Shown in pieces: positions 1 through 20,910 of a DNA stretch of 64,000 nt. A program made the translations under genes and the position numbers. Within the stretch, counting starts at the first letter, position 1. The number at the start of each line of letters is the position of its first letter. The stretch spans positions 19,025,604 to 19,089,603 of the forward strand of contig NC_049991.1 in the NCBI RefSeq assembly GCF_000003815.2, given 5' to 3'. The notes beneath the pieces are model-generated. The model did no database searches. It was not told where the DNA came from and saw only the letters and a program-made list of their open reading frames with translations. This DNA is from Branchiostoma floridae (taxonomy: Eukaryota; Chordata; Leptocardii; Amphioxiformes; Branchiostomatidae).

Positions 1-231
1 ATAAGCACCGACCCCAATCCCTTTTCGTGTTTAATGTCTGAGGTGCACATATTCAGCTCATTGACAAAGTGTGTTTGTGTGTACTTCTGAAATTTTACAT
101 GTGCAAATTGTGAATTCATGTTAACTACACGTAATGTGAAGTATTGTGGAATTGTTTGTACACTGTAACTCAGTCGTTGATGTGAACCTTGCGTTATCTA
201 TTATTCTGTTTATAAAAAAAAGTGAAATAAA
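1..231 (+). other. possible 3' UTR end of a plus-strand gene left of the window
   Basis: No coding exon is visible here. A polyadenylation signal AATAAA lies at 226-231 on the plus strand in AT-rich sequence, as expected for the tail of a gene entering from the left. This is inference only; there is no transcript evidence. Confidence 0.25.
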
Positions 232-419
232 TATCTCCTTTTATGAAAAGAAATGTTTTGTTATTCAATAAATCTTTCTCGTGAAGTGTTCCCGTGTGAT
301 GTTTCGAAAAGGTACCTAATCATGAAGCCACACAAACTTAGCATCATATATAGACAGAGACGACAAATATTTTGTAATAACTATTTTGCATGGTGGTTTC
401 CCATTGATTATGACCAATT

Positions 420-2069
420 CTAGCTCTGTGTGCTCCGATCTTGGTTCAGTTGTGAAACGCTTTCCACCCATCTCTCTGTGCGACTTTCTCTCAAATCCTG
501 CTGTTCCTTAGTGTCACGTCCGGAAAACTCCTTTCTCGTGGGCGCCTTCATCTTCTTGTTTTTCTTATTGAGACTCTTCATGAGCGAATCCTCCTCCGAG
601 GATGATGTTGTCCCGGACCTGGGCGTTCCTCCGATGTGAAACACCTCATCCTCTGACGCCAGGTGAAAAAAAGGCTTGAGCAAGCTCAGATTGGACGCGC
701 GGTCGTTCATGACGTCATCGTCGCCGCCGTGGTCTGACCCTTGGCCTGCCATCCACCAATCGTGTGGCTTGAACCGGCGCCGTTTGAACGTGAGCACTAG
801 GATGAGGTAGAGTAGTATCACCATGGCAACGGTGACGAGAAAGGTTAGAGATGACGCATAGATGACGGTCACCGCGCAGTCGTTCGAAGTAGAGCCTTGT
901 TGCTTAGCTAGGATTTGCCCTGATTCAGAAGCGTTATTGAACTTGGGTTTTAGTGTCGCAGAAGGGGCTTTGAAAGCATCAAGTTTAGACGTCATTTTCC
1001 TTTGACTCAACGCGTCTTTACGATATCCAAAGGATAGTGGCGACTTTTTGTGCACTGGAGCAACATCTAAGCCGAGCTGATAGTCTTCTGTCTCGTCCTG
1101 GTGTCTACTTTTCATACCAAAGGAGCTTGACCGCAACCTGTCCAACAGAACGTTTCGCTGCCTTGGTTCTTTGTCGTCTGTCTTACGTACTGGTGAATTA
1201 GTTATAGTCGCTCGATGTTTTCCGGTGCGACTTTTGCCAACATGCTTGTTGTGCGTTCCGTGCCTGTGCTGACTGTGAGATTTGGCACTGTATAAGGGTA
1301 GTTTTTCCGATGGATAGTCCGCATAGTCTGACCAGGTCTCTGTGTTTCCCCAGTATTCGTCAGCAAAGTAACCAGCGGTGGGCAGAACTGTAGGAGTAAA
1401 TGAAACAAGCTAGTATGGAAAAAAATTCAGACGTTTATACATACATGTAGAACGAAATTTAAGACATTTGAAAATACTAGTTGACATATAAAAGGGCGAA
1501 TGTAACACTAAGTTCACTCGTAGGAGCACAAATGTTCGTATACACAGCCCCTTTTGTGTGTAGGGAGTAGTACTACTGAGTTTTGGGATATGCGCGGATA
1601 GCATCCGAATTCCCTGGACGAATTTGTCCGTTTTATCATTCGTTCAATGGCTTCTATGATAAACATCTGGACGCCAGACCAAACAATGACAGAGGCACAC
1701 ACCTGCATAGTATAGGCTGGTTCTGTAGACTAGCTTACAGAAAACATTGTAATGTGAACCTAATAACTTCATGTTGACTCAAAACGTCAGAGGATCTGTT
1801 TGCGACAGAAGAAAAGACCATGACGACCTTACGATACTTCGTATATACTTCAAAAGTTTATGATTTAGGGGAACAGTATAAATTGCGTTTGTGGTAGATC
1901 CTGCTGGCAAAGAATTGTTGTTAGCAAAACAAACACTAGAAGAAACTAAGACCTGAAAAGACAGATCCACGCTATTAGTACCTTTGCTTTTTCATAGTTT
2001 GATTATTAATCTCTTACCTAAAACTGCAAGCGTGTATGCTAGGAGAGCCACAGCCAGAGAAACAGACAT
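420..2069 (-). CDS. unrecognised single-pass type I membrane protein, 339 aa, two exons
   Basis: Exon 1 is 2018-2069 and exon 2 is 420-1387; both joins are phase 1 with good GT and AG sites, and 52+968 nt gives exactly 340 codons. The start MSVSLAVALLAYTLAVL is a plausible signal peptide. It is followed by an acidic and aromatic stretch (YFADEYW), a His/Lys/Arg-rich ectodomain, one strong transmembrane segment near residues 210-235 (about positions 800-875), a basic stop-transfer run (FKRRRFKPHDWW) and a roughly 100-residue cytoplasmic tail with acidic and serine clusters (GGDDDVMND, TTSSSEEDS) and a Lys-rich patch. The serine/acidic clusters resemble CK2 sites. I recognise no domain or family. 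The neighbour on the other strand starts about 680 bp away, so the two may share a promoter. Exon structure is well supported; function is unknown. Confidence 0.75.
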
Positions 2070-2748
2070 TTCTCGTTGTCTCCTGTGTGTTGTTTTCCCA
2101 TTCTCAACGTTCCGCCATTACCGTAACCGTCCTCACAAGGGTATGTTCGATGGAACGTTATTCTTTGTTCTCGTTCGCGTGTTCGATTGTTCCTTGACGC
2201 AGTGTATTCTCGTACCCAGAGCATTCAGATATTTTCTTTTCATGCTACGAAAGTGTGCAGTTGAGTTGTGTCAGGTAGATATAAGAAACATGTTGAATTA
2301 AAGTCAACACATAGATTGATTGATACAAGTCATTGTGAAAAGCATAAAAGAAATAAATACGCGATTTTTCCTGTTTTACAAAGACATTGGCCGTGGCATC
2401 AGGGGTCATCTAAGGCGAATCATGTTTGTATCACAATCATTTGATTTCGGGTAATTAAATATATCCCTGTGAAATCACGGCCACCTAATTTATAAAAGCT
2501 TCATATAAACGTCAGTAGACGTTTTCTTGCCGTCTCTGTGTGTACATAAACAGTGACGAGCGGCCGGGGTCGTTTAAGGTCACTGCATGACGTCAAACTG
2601 TTTTTGTTCTATTGTTCCACGGTGGCGACGGCGGGGTCGGTTGTCACCTGTTGAAAGTAACGTAAATCTCATTGGCGGGGACAAAGGAGGCTGTTGTGTA
2701 TCATTTCTGAGAGGACAGAACGTCCGGAGACCTTGTCAGAGTAACGCC
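2070..2748. promoter_or_regulatory. intergenic gap between two divergent starts, candidate shared promoter
   Basis: This 679-bp gap separates the start codons of two oppositely transcribed genes. The part near 2560-2745 is GC-rich with several CpGs, next to the plus-strand gene. I see no clear TATA box. Promoter function is inferred from position only. Confidence 0.35.
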
Positions 2749-3975
2749 ATGACCAGTGCGGAGATTCGCGGCACGCTGTACGGCAAGGTGCGACGCTACC
2801 TGGCGACCACCAAGAAGCAGGTGCGCTTCAACGTCAACCTGTTGTCCGATCATGAGGAGGATCTCATCAAGGTGAGTCGGTCCGCAGGTGACAGAGACGC
2901 TCACCTGGTGTCTTAAAGTGCCGACATCTTGAGCCAACAAATGATGTAAATCAGTGGTGGATACGTATACGTTTTTTAAATCACAGTTCACTTATGGTGG
3001 CATGCAACACTATCAAGTTTGTATGGCACTTGTAAACGCGAGACAATTACAATATATATTCAGTAATGTTTTCGAACCATGCTTCTTCAACGATTGTCCT
3101 AACTACAATTAACGGAATGGGGGAATAGTGCATAATTCTAGCATAGAGAGAGAAGAACTTGACAGTGGCCAGACGCCAACACAAGATCACCACATTGACA
3201 AGAGAAAATAATGACACCCCTTAACATTTACGATGATTGAGCCTCTTCCCAACAGTATTAGCCTTTGTACCATCACAGTTGCCAGGTTATCTCGTGCGGG
3301 GTTTTACACAAACACAAAGTGGTCGTCACATTATAGACACGCAATAAAAATGTGTTTTCCGCAATGACATTTCTAAGATGATAAATGTTCAATTAATGGC
3401 ATGTCACGAACGGTCTTTAAAGCTACAGACATAACTGGAAGACTATCATAACGTTGTCATCGCCCTCTCGTGGAAACACGTGAACACGGATGTTTTGAAA
3501 GGAATATTGCTTCTAAACTCATTGAGGAGAAATAAAGATAGAAGTAAAGGTTAGTAAGAATAGCTTTTGCCTTCTAATGGTTTTCCTATATATTGTAAGC
3601 TTATCCGTGCGCTACTGAAAACCAAAGCATGACGCAGTTGGGGGTGGGGTAGTGAACAAGATTAATTTGCTACCCTATACGAATCCTATTCATCTTAACT
3701 GAGTTATCTATCTTGTGTTCAATGCAGTCTGTATACAAAACGCTCGCTCGCTCGCTGGGAGGGTTTAATTTGTTCTTTAGATTCGGTGTAATCAGGCTTT
3801 GCATAATCGTATTAACCTTTTCAGTCCGGAGTAACAATATATACCCGTGGGGCGCCTGATATGATTTTAGGATGAAGTAGTTCATAACGATGTTAGCCCG
3901 GCTACAAGGCAATCAGATATGGCACATTTGCGTAGTCTCTTCATGCAAGTACACACAAGTAAACGCGGGCACACA

Positions 3976-4019
<44 letters not shown>

Positions 4020-4221
4020 TACACACACACACGCAAGCTTGCACAAACACTAACACACAGACACATACATATATAACGCTACACACAATACACACGCTCG
4101 CACACACACACACACACACACACACGCGCAAATACATGCACATACAAAGGCACAGACACACGTACATACACACACACACACTAGTATACGCGCACACACA
4201 CATACATTCACACGTAAAACA

Positions 4222-4258
<37 letters not shown>

Positions 4259-7200
4259 CCACACACAAGTAGAAGTAGTAACTGCGCCCCCTCTGTCTGC
4301 CCTCAGAAACTGCACCTGTGGAAGATCCAGCAGTGCGACCCTGACGAACTAATAGTGTAATAGTAATACAGAAACCTGTATCAAAGTGCGCCCCCTCTGT
4401 CCGCCTTCAGGAACTGCAGCTGTGGAAGATTCAGCAGTGCGACCCAGACGACTTCCGTCCCGCGGAGTCCGAGGTGTGGCTGGAGAGGTACGACGGGCTG
4501 CATCAGCTCCCTCCGGTACTGATGGCGGAAGGTCAGGCATCTACAGTTACATCTATATCTACATCTACAACTATTCAATATAATGTGGGCAAGGCCCCTC
4601 CTGGGACATAACGCTCAGGCCAAGGGATGGACTCATCGTCTATAGCTGTATAACCGTCGTAACACACAGGCTGCATCTGCATTGGTATCTGACAGTGTGT
4701 AGCTGGTATAACCGCCATTCGGTGTAACACATGTACAACAACCTCTGTATAGTTAGTATAACCCACTCTCTCACGCCCTGAGGGCTGATTACGCATGATA
4801 CACAAATAAATGCTTTTCGGTATTATGGACATTTGCGTATGCCGCGGGAAAAGTCCAGCGTGGTATACATATAGAGGAAGCTCATGATCCACAAAGGAAA
4901 CTATTTGGCTTCAAACAATTCATATCAAAGAAGAGGCATGCCACTATTCCACCTACTTGTTTTTTTATTCTATCATTCTATCTGTGACATAAATTTGCTG
5001 AAAAAAAGACATGACATCTAACATCTTGTTTTTCTTCCAGGAGAGTTCTGGGACTTCGTCTTCTCAGACAGGTGGGACGAATACAGTTCACTTCGGATTT
5101 CCGAGGGGGCGCTCCTGCAACGACTGATAGAAGTGTTCTTCGGTCTGAAGCGTCAGGGAAAACTGCACGAATTCGAGACAGAAATCTTGGAAGCCAAAAC
5201 AAAGGCAGGTTACTATGATAAACAGGTTGTTACTCAGCATATGTGGCGAAATGTGAAATGTGTTGTGTTGTATGTACCGTGCTTGCATGTATCTTGTAAG
5301 TCACAACTTCTCGCATAGTACATCAATTAGAAATAACTGAGATAAGCATAATATTTAGGTCTCAAGAGGGTGTGTGTTCAACATCATCTTTATTTCTCAC
5401 AAGAAAACACTTTTAAAAGGACACGTCTAAAATCACGAGTACAAGATGAAGGTTTAAAAATACACCTCGGACGACCCCTTATTCAGATACACAATGATCT
5501 GCAGGGCGCAAGGTTACAAAAAAAAGTGGTGCTATACATCAGCCTTTCAATATTTCAATTCTATACGTCGCTTCTTAACTATTGCACAGATGTGACATTG
5601 TCATTATGAACTACACATACATTGCACAAGTGATCGGGTGTTTACAGTAAGATATCATCGGCTGGAAAACAGCCCGGACGGCGACTCCCATACAGGGTTG
5701 TTCCTTGCACAGTAAATTACGTACGATGTGCAGAGGGCACAGTGTCCTAACCTGCGCTTCAACTCTCTCACCTCACTGTCCTTCTTACGTACAGGGCATA
5801 AGGATTTCAGCTTTTTGACATTGTCACTGTTCACCCATCCCCTGCTACCGACCTCTATTGTAACTACAGTAGCACTATAGTCGCTATGCGAGTTTAACTC
5901 TTCCTTAAGGTGTTCATATTTGGCAAGTTTTCTATCTTCAGCAGCATGGGCATTTTGCTCAAATGGAACAGTCAGTTCGATAAGGGTTAGCTTCTGTTCG
6001 GCTGTGTTCTGAACAGTAATGTCCGGTACGAGAGATGTATGGTTCACGCACTGGTCGTCGTTCTACTTTGAGTAGTCCTTACGATCCTCTAATTCTATGT
6101 ATCTATTACAAAGGCATGTACCGCCATATCCTTCCGCAGGGGCAAATGATGTACGACACGCGACTTGCCTTCATCTACTATGGTTTGGCTTCAGGGCGAC
6201 GACAAGACAAAGACGACGACGAACTGACTACAACCTGTCCCCAAACTTCCCCTCATCTGGCCATATTTAGAAGCGATCCTTTACTAGTGGAACGTTCCGT
6301 GGAAAACTTGGTGTCTTTCCTCTCAAAGCGGTCCATGTCCTGGCCGTCAGACCTAGCCACGGCTGCGTCTACATCGAGCAAACTTCGGAATCAATCTCAG
6401 TCACTTACAGGTGGTAGCACACCCTTCAACTTGGACAATGCAGCTAGTGCAATAAACGACACGAAGTCGCTTGCATCCTCGACGTGTGGCTCTTCAAATG
6501 GCAAACAGACTACAGCTGACAGTATCACCTCTCAACAGGGGACCTCCAGTAGCTTCTCGTACACATCATCTTCTACCCCTGACACCTTCAGCTTCTCCTC
6601 TGGCACGTCTTCGTTTAGCAAAGAATCCTCATCGGAGATAGACTTAAACTTTGTCGCGGGTGGTTCGAGAGGAAAATTTGTGTGCTTCGATGTTGCGTCC
6701 CTCCTGAAGCCGGAGTCGAGCTCAGCGTTTGTCCCACCGCGACCGGCTTCCCCGCACCCCTCCAAGCACAGCCGGCAGAGCGGGTCCAGGAGCGAGCAAT
6801 CCCACAGGGAGCACGCGCACTGCTACCCGAGGCTCCCGCCTACATTTGGGACGCCGCGGAAGGACGAGGCGCCCATACTGGTGCTGAAAAATCCCGAGGA
6901 CAAGGAGAAAAATGTAGAAGGCTTACCCCAAAAAGGTAAGAGCGTACAGATGTACAAGAGTATAATTTGAGGTCATATGTAGCACATATCAACAACCATA
7001 AACATCGCTATACATCACTACATTTCGTTTCAAACAGCAATAACCGTTTACCTAAATGGTTTACAAACATTTAGGTAACATGCTAAAGATCAATATGAGC
7101 TTTGCAAGAGCACTAGTCACAGGAAGCAAAATCAAAAGTCGCCCTCTTTATATTACCAGGACACAGGTTAAAACCGTGAGTACGTGTAGAGGCAATGCCC

Positions 7201-7820
7201 CTATCATTGTTGTTTGTTTTACAGCAAAGGTTCTGGACATTGTCACCCGCTTAAAGGAAGCCCAGCGCCTTAAGAAAAGCAGACGTGAAGCTGTAGCTGC
7301 CGAAGAAAGTGACTCCATCGAGCAGATTCAAACCCCAGAGGACGACTTACACCCCACCCCTCCCCGATCCATTCTCCGCCAATATGACAATAACAACTGT
7401 TTACCCGAGAACTCATCGCCTGAAGTTTCTGCATCGAGCGACGAGGAAACGCCTCCGTTTCATGCTCTCAACCGTACCTACAGTTTCGACAAGCTTCGGG
7501 AGCGGAGATACCCTAGTAAAGAACCGGAAGAATCGCTCCTAGAAGAGGAAGTTGATGAGAGAAGACTTCCCGAGCTGAACGTTCTTCTGGGGCACTACGC
7601 GCTCTGCAGGCGGCGTCCCATCGCCAAGAACACCAGGAGCACCAAGAAAGACTTCTTCAAGAGAATGAAGGAGGAAGACTTCGTGGATGGGTGCTTGAAG
7701 GCGCTGGAAGAGTTCGTAGTGAGGAAGGAGCAGGCAGTGGTACATGTGGGAAGGACTGTGGTCAGAGTTATCACCACCATTACTATCAACAAAGTACCGC
7801 TTCTCGTCAGGCGATCCTAG
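2749..7820 (+). CDS. unrecognised serine-rich intracellular protein, 582 aa, five exons
   Basis: Exons 2749-2871, 4411-4531, 5041-5208, 6195-6935 and 7225-7820 join in phases 0, 1, 1, 1; all have GT-AG ends, and the sum of 1749 nt is exactly 583 codons. The N-terminal 135 residues look folded (hydrophobic/charged helices such as FWDFVFSDRWDEY and LLQRLIEVFFGLKRQGKL). The middle (exon 4) is low complexity, rich in Ser/Thr, then Pro, Arg and His. The C-terminal exon has charged helices (VTRLKEAQRLKKSRREA; FKRMKEEDFVDGCLKALEEF) and a hydrophobic end. There is no signal peptide or transmembrane segment, so cytosol or nucleus is likely. I do not recognise the family. Intron 1 holds a CA microsatellite and a decayed copy of exon 2; intron 3 holds an antisense retroelement-like fragment. 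The start ATG has context GCCATGA and follows a CpG-rich leader. Confidence 0.75.
3960..4265 (+). repeat. (CA)n microsatellite, interrupted
   Basis: About 300 bp of CA dinucleotide repeats, broken by short non-CA runs, in intron 1 of the 582-aa gene and ending just before a decayed exon copy. Long apparent reading frames here (His/Thr or Cys/Val runs) are artefacts of the repeat. Confidence 0.95.
4307..4350 (+). pseudogene. decayed tandem copy of exon 2 of the 582-aa gene
   Basis: This stretch matches the first ~45 nt of exon 2 (4411-4531) with few changes and is preceded by the same pyrimidine tract and CAG acceptor. The translated start KLHLWKIQQCDPDEL parallels ELQLWKIQQCDPDDF. It then runs into in-frame stops and has no matching donor, so including it would truncate the protein. 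The copies lie about 104 bp apart. It is best read as a partial exon duplication no longer usable as an exon. Confidence 0.8.
5655..6047 (-). mobile_element. retroelement-like ORF C-terminal fragment
   Basis: A 130-codon frame lies antisense in intron 3 of the 582-aa gene. It carries the pattern PDI-x(n)-LIELTVPFE-x(n)-KLAKYEHL-x(n)-VEVGSRGW, which I associate with the C-terminal part of repeated reverse-transcriptase-bearing ORFs in invertebrate genomes. The PD...E-x-T...K spacing resembles a PD-(D/E)XK nuclease fold, but that is a guess. No other element parts are recognised nearby. It is treated as an old insertion fragment; family assignment is open. Confidence 0.5.
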
Positions 7821-9088
7821 CGAAGAACATCTTAGTCTAGGACAGTATCATTTCGTTGCTAATTAAAGACAGTGATATACCATTTCATAGGAAAGTAACG
7901 TTGCAAAAAATTGTCAACGATCGCTCGCACTTTAATGACAAAAAGCTGCAACACATCACAATGGAAGAACATGACATGTACATGTACACATCTTCTATGT
8001 CACATTAAAGAGTGCTCAATATTAGCACAATAATCATTTTGCCGTTGCTGAAAATAACTTTTATTTACTCACAAATCTTTCAATCCAAAGATATACAATT
8101 GACATAAACTATCCACATGTCTAGAATTCAGCAACATGGACATACATGTACCTTCTCTCCTATAGCCAGATTCCTGTGCGCAAAAATGCAAAACACTTTG
8201 ACAACAAGCAATGTCCTCATTCACTCACTTATAACTATTGCTTGGTTAGGAAAAAATAAGATGCTCATGCAAATATACACTCATATCCTCATTGACTGTG
8301 AGTGATAGTACACATATCTTCATCAGAAAATATAATCCATGGGACAAGCTGCCTTATTAGTCTTTAGCTGCCAAAAAGCTGGCAATTGTTTCAATAATTC
8401 TGAATCCCTATACGAATTTGCCTTCATAATAGAGGATGGCAGCCAGGCAAATTTCACCACATCAGTGACACTGATATACAGACATTGGGCTCTGCTGCCT
8501 TTGCAGAGTTTTGTGATCTGCTAGTAGAGTAAAATATGCTGTGTTAGCTTTTCATTTCATACCTCCTGCTGATTAGTGTTTTTAAAGAAAGTTTAAGTCT
8601 TTGAACTATCTGAGATGCATCTCCAGATGGGGCAATGACATAAGAATATTAAGTACATGTACACTGGGTAAAAGGTTGCACAGTTCTAGTGTTCTACAGC
8701 TTCAACTCACCACTGTCACTGACGAGCCAATAGCTTTTTTTCAAGGCTATTCATTAGTTCATATGAATCACGAGTTCATATGAATCAAGAGCGAATCCCA
8801 GGTATCTTGGCAAAACTTTGCAGAGTTTTGTAGCCTATCAGCGGTCAAATGTGCTGGGTTAATTTTTGTCTCGAACTCCCTGTCAATGAAATTCCGCCTT
8901 GGCTTCCCATTGGTCCAGTTCAACTGCATCTTCTGGAGTTTATCCTGACAGGTGCAGAGGATTAACCTCACAGGTACAAAGGTGGGGTAACAAAACAGGT
9001 CAGTAAGATATCCTGCCTTTGCAAAAATTTACAGAGTCTGCTTGCTGTTATTGCAGAATCTTTAAGCTTGTTCAACCATCAAGTGATG

Positions 9089-9374
9089 CGTCGATGTAGG
9101 TTAGACATCCAGGTAACAAGATACACCAAAAAGTAGTTACTCAAGCAACTGGATATGGACAAGACAATTTGTTTTCTTTGGAATCCAAATTATCTATTGT
9201 CTTACAACCTTTCCTACTGGACATCTGAAATTGTCTTCATTCATAGTTAGAGTATAAAAGACCTGTTTCTTCCAGATCTCTTTAGTGTCACTGACGAAGG
9301 ATAGTGGATTCTATCCGAAACGTCTGACCGTTTCAAAACCATATCCAGTTGCTTGAGTAACTACTTTTTGGTGC
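9089..9374. mobile_element. 286-bp inverted-repeat element flanked by a 12-bp target duplication
   Basis: The element carries inverted arms of about 34 bp (around GTAGTTACTCAAGCAACTGG, near 9121-9157 and 9340-9374) and sits inside one ECD tail repeat. CATCAAGTGATG occurs at 9077-9088 and again at 9375-9386, which looks like a target-site duplication. Fragments of the same arm recur near 21290, 22285 and 46960-47095, so this is a dispersed family. It resembles the terminal parts of Penelope-type retroelements, but that class is only suspected. Confidence 0.6.
9291..9320 (+). ncRNA. hammerhead-ribozyme-like core motif
   Basis: CTGACGA is followed by a 6-bp hairpin (GGATAG/CTATCC, 6-nt loop) and then GAAAC, the order of a hammerhead catalytic core. 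One extra A separates the first core box from stem II, and I cannot form a convincing stem I. It may be inactive or only a conserved retroelement tail motif. Confidence 0.3.
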
Positions 9375-10098
9375 ATCAAGTGATGGCTTTAAATCAGTCA
9401 TCTGCATCAGTCTCATCTGCATCAGTCTCATCTGCATCTTCTAGAGGTTTAAGCTCACAGGTGTGACCACACTGGGAAACAAGGCAGACCAGAAAACTAT
9501 CCTGCCTTTGCACAATTTTGAAGAGTCTGCTTGCTGTTTTTGTGGAAGCATTAAGCTTGGTCAACCATCAGGCGATGACTTTAGGCCTTGGTTCAACTCA
9601 TCCGCATCTTCTACCTCACTGGTGTGAAGGATTAACATCCCTGTCAGAACAAGGCAAACCAAGACAAGGAGGAAATCTCTCTTGCCTTTGCAAAAATTTG
9701 CAGAGTCTGCTTGCTGTTATTGTAGAAGCCTTTAGCTTGATCAAACCTTAATGCCTTTAGCTCAATCGAACTCATCTGCATCTTCTAGAGGGTTGACCCC
9801 CATGGTGTGATTAGGAGTAACCTTACCAGAGAAACAAGGCAGATCAGGAAGGGGGAAGCTATCCTGCCTTTGCAACAATTTGCAGAGTCTGCGTGCTGAG
9901 AAGTTATTGGCGATATTGTAGACCACAACCATCAAGTGATGGCTTTAGATCAGTCCAGCTCATCTGCATCTTTTGGAGGTTTAACCTCACTGGTGCAAAG
10001 GACAAACCTCACTGGGGGAACAAGGCAGGTTTTCACAGTCTGTGTACTGTTATTGGAGAAGCATTAAGCTTGGTCAACCATCAAGTGATGGCTTTAGC

Positions 10099-20592
<10,494 letters not shown>

Positions 20593-20910
20593 GTTTGTGT
20601 TGGTGTGAATAGCTTCAGCTTCCGGGTTAAAGGTTGCTACGTGTAAAGGTAGATATTTCCCCTTTTCAAACAATTTAGGAGATTAAAATCTATTCAATCT
20701 TTAATACGCTTTATGTAAATTTCATTATACAAGTTTTAAGGACTTCAATCGGTTGAAAGGCAGAAATATTGGCTTGGATATTTAGGTCACTCGGCATCAA
20801 TGTTGGTAACCCGGAAGTAAAACTCAGAGTCACGAGGAAAGTGAAGTCAGACAGACTGAGAAGAGAGTTCAGACGTTTTCTAGAGTTTGCGAGAGAAGTT
20901 TTGTGCAGAT
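20593..20910. promoter_or_regulatory. candidate bidirectional promoter, ECD and LAMTOR2
   Basis: Only 318 bp separate the ATG codons of two divergent housekeeping-type genes. I see no TATA box at the expected distance from either start. The arrangement implies a shared promoter region, but this is inferred from spacing alone. Confidence 0.5.

Larger units (their letters stand above)
8060..10098 (-). repeat. ECD 3' tail made of degenerate tandem copies of the ECD last exon
   Basis: Downstream of the ECD stop, about five degenerate units of roughly 150-215 bp (recognisable near 8924, 9425, 9599, 9771 and 9958) repeat the final coding stretch of ECD plus its 3' flank. One unit near 9771 reads MGVNPLEDADEFD-stop on the minus strand, against MGVKPPEDADELD-stop in the true exon. 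The flank around GCAGAGTCTGCTTGCTG also recurs. The first minus-strand AATAAA I find is at 8060-8065, so the whole array may be transcribed as 3' UTR. Sequence left of about 8800 is AT-rich and only weakly related to the units. Confidence 0.7.

Noticed and set aside
2587-2748. Longer N-terminus for the 582-aa protein from the upstream ATG at 2587
   Set aside because: The frame from 2587 is shared with a different reading of exon 1 and stops after the donor. The ATG at 2749 gives a consistent frame through all five exons.
3890-4360. Long open frames across the CA repeat (His/Thr-rich and Cys/Val-rich proteins)
   Set aside because: Frames come only from the dinucleotide repeat, which has no stops in any frame. 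The same applies to the GT repeat frames at 54313-54699.
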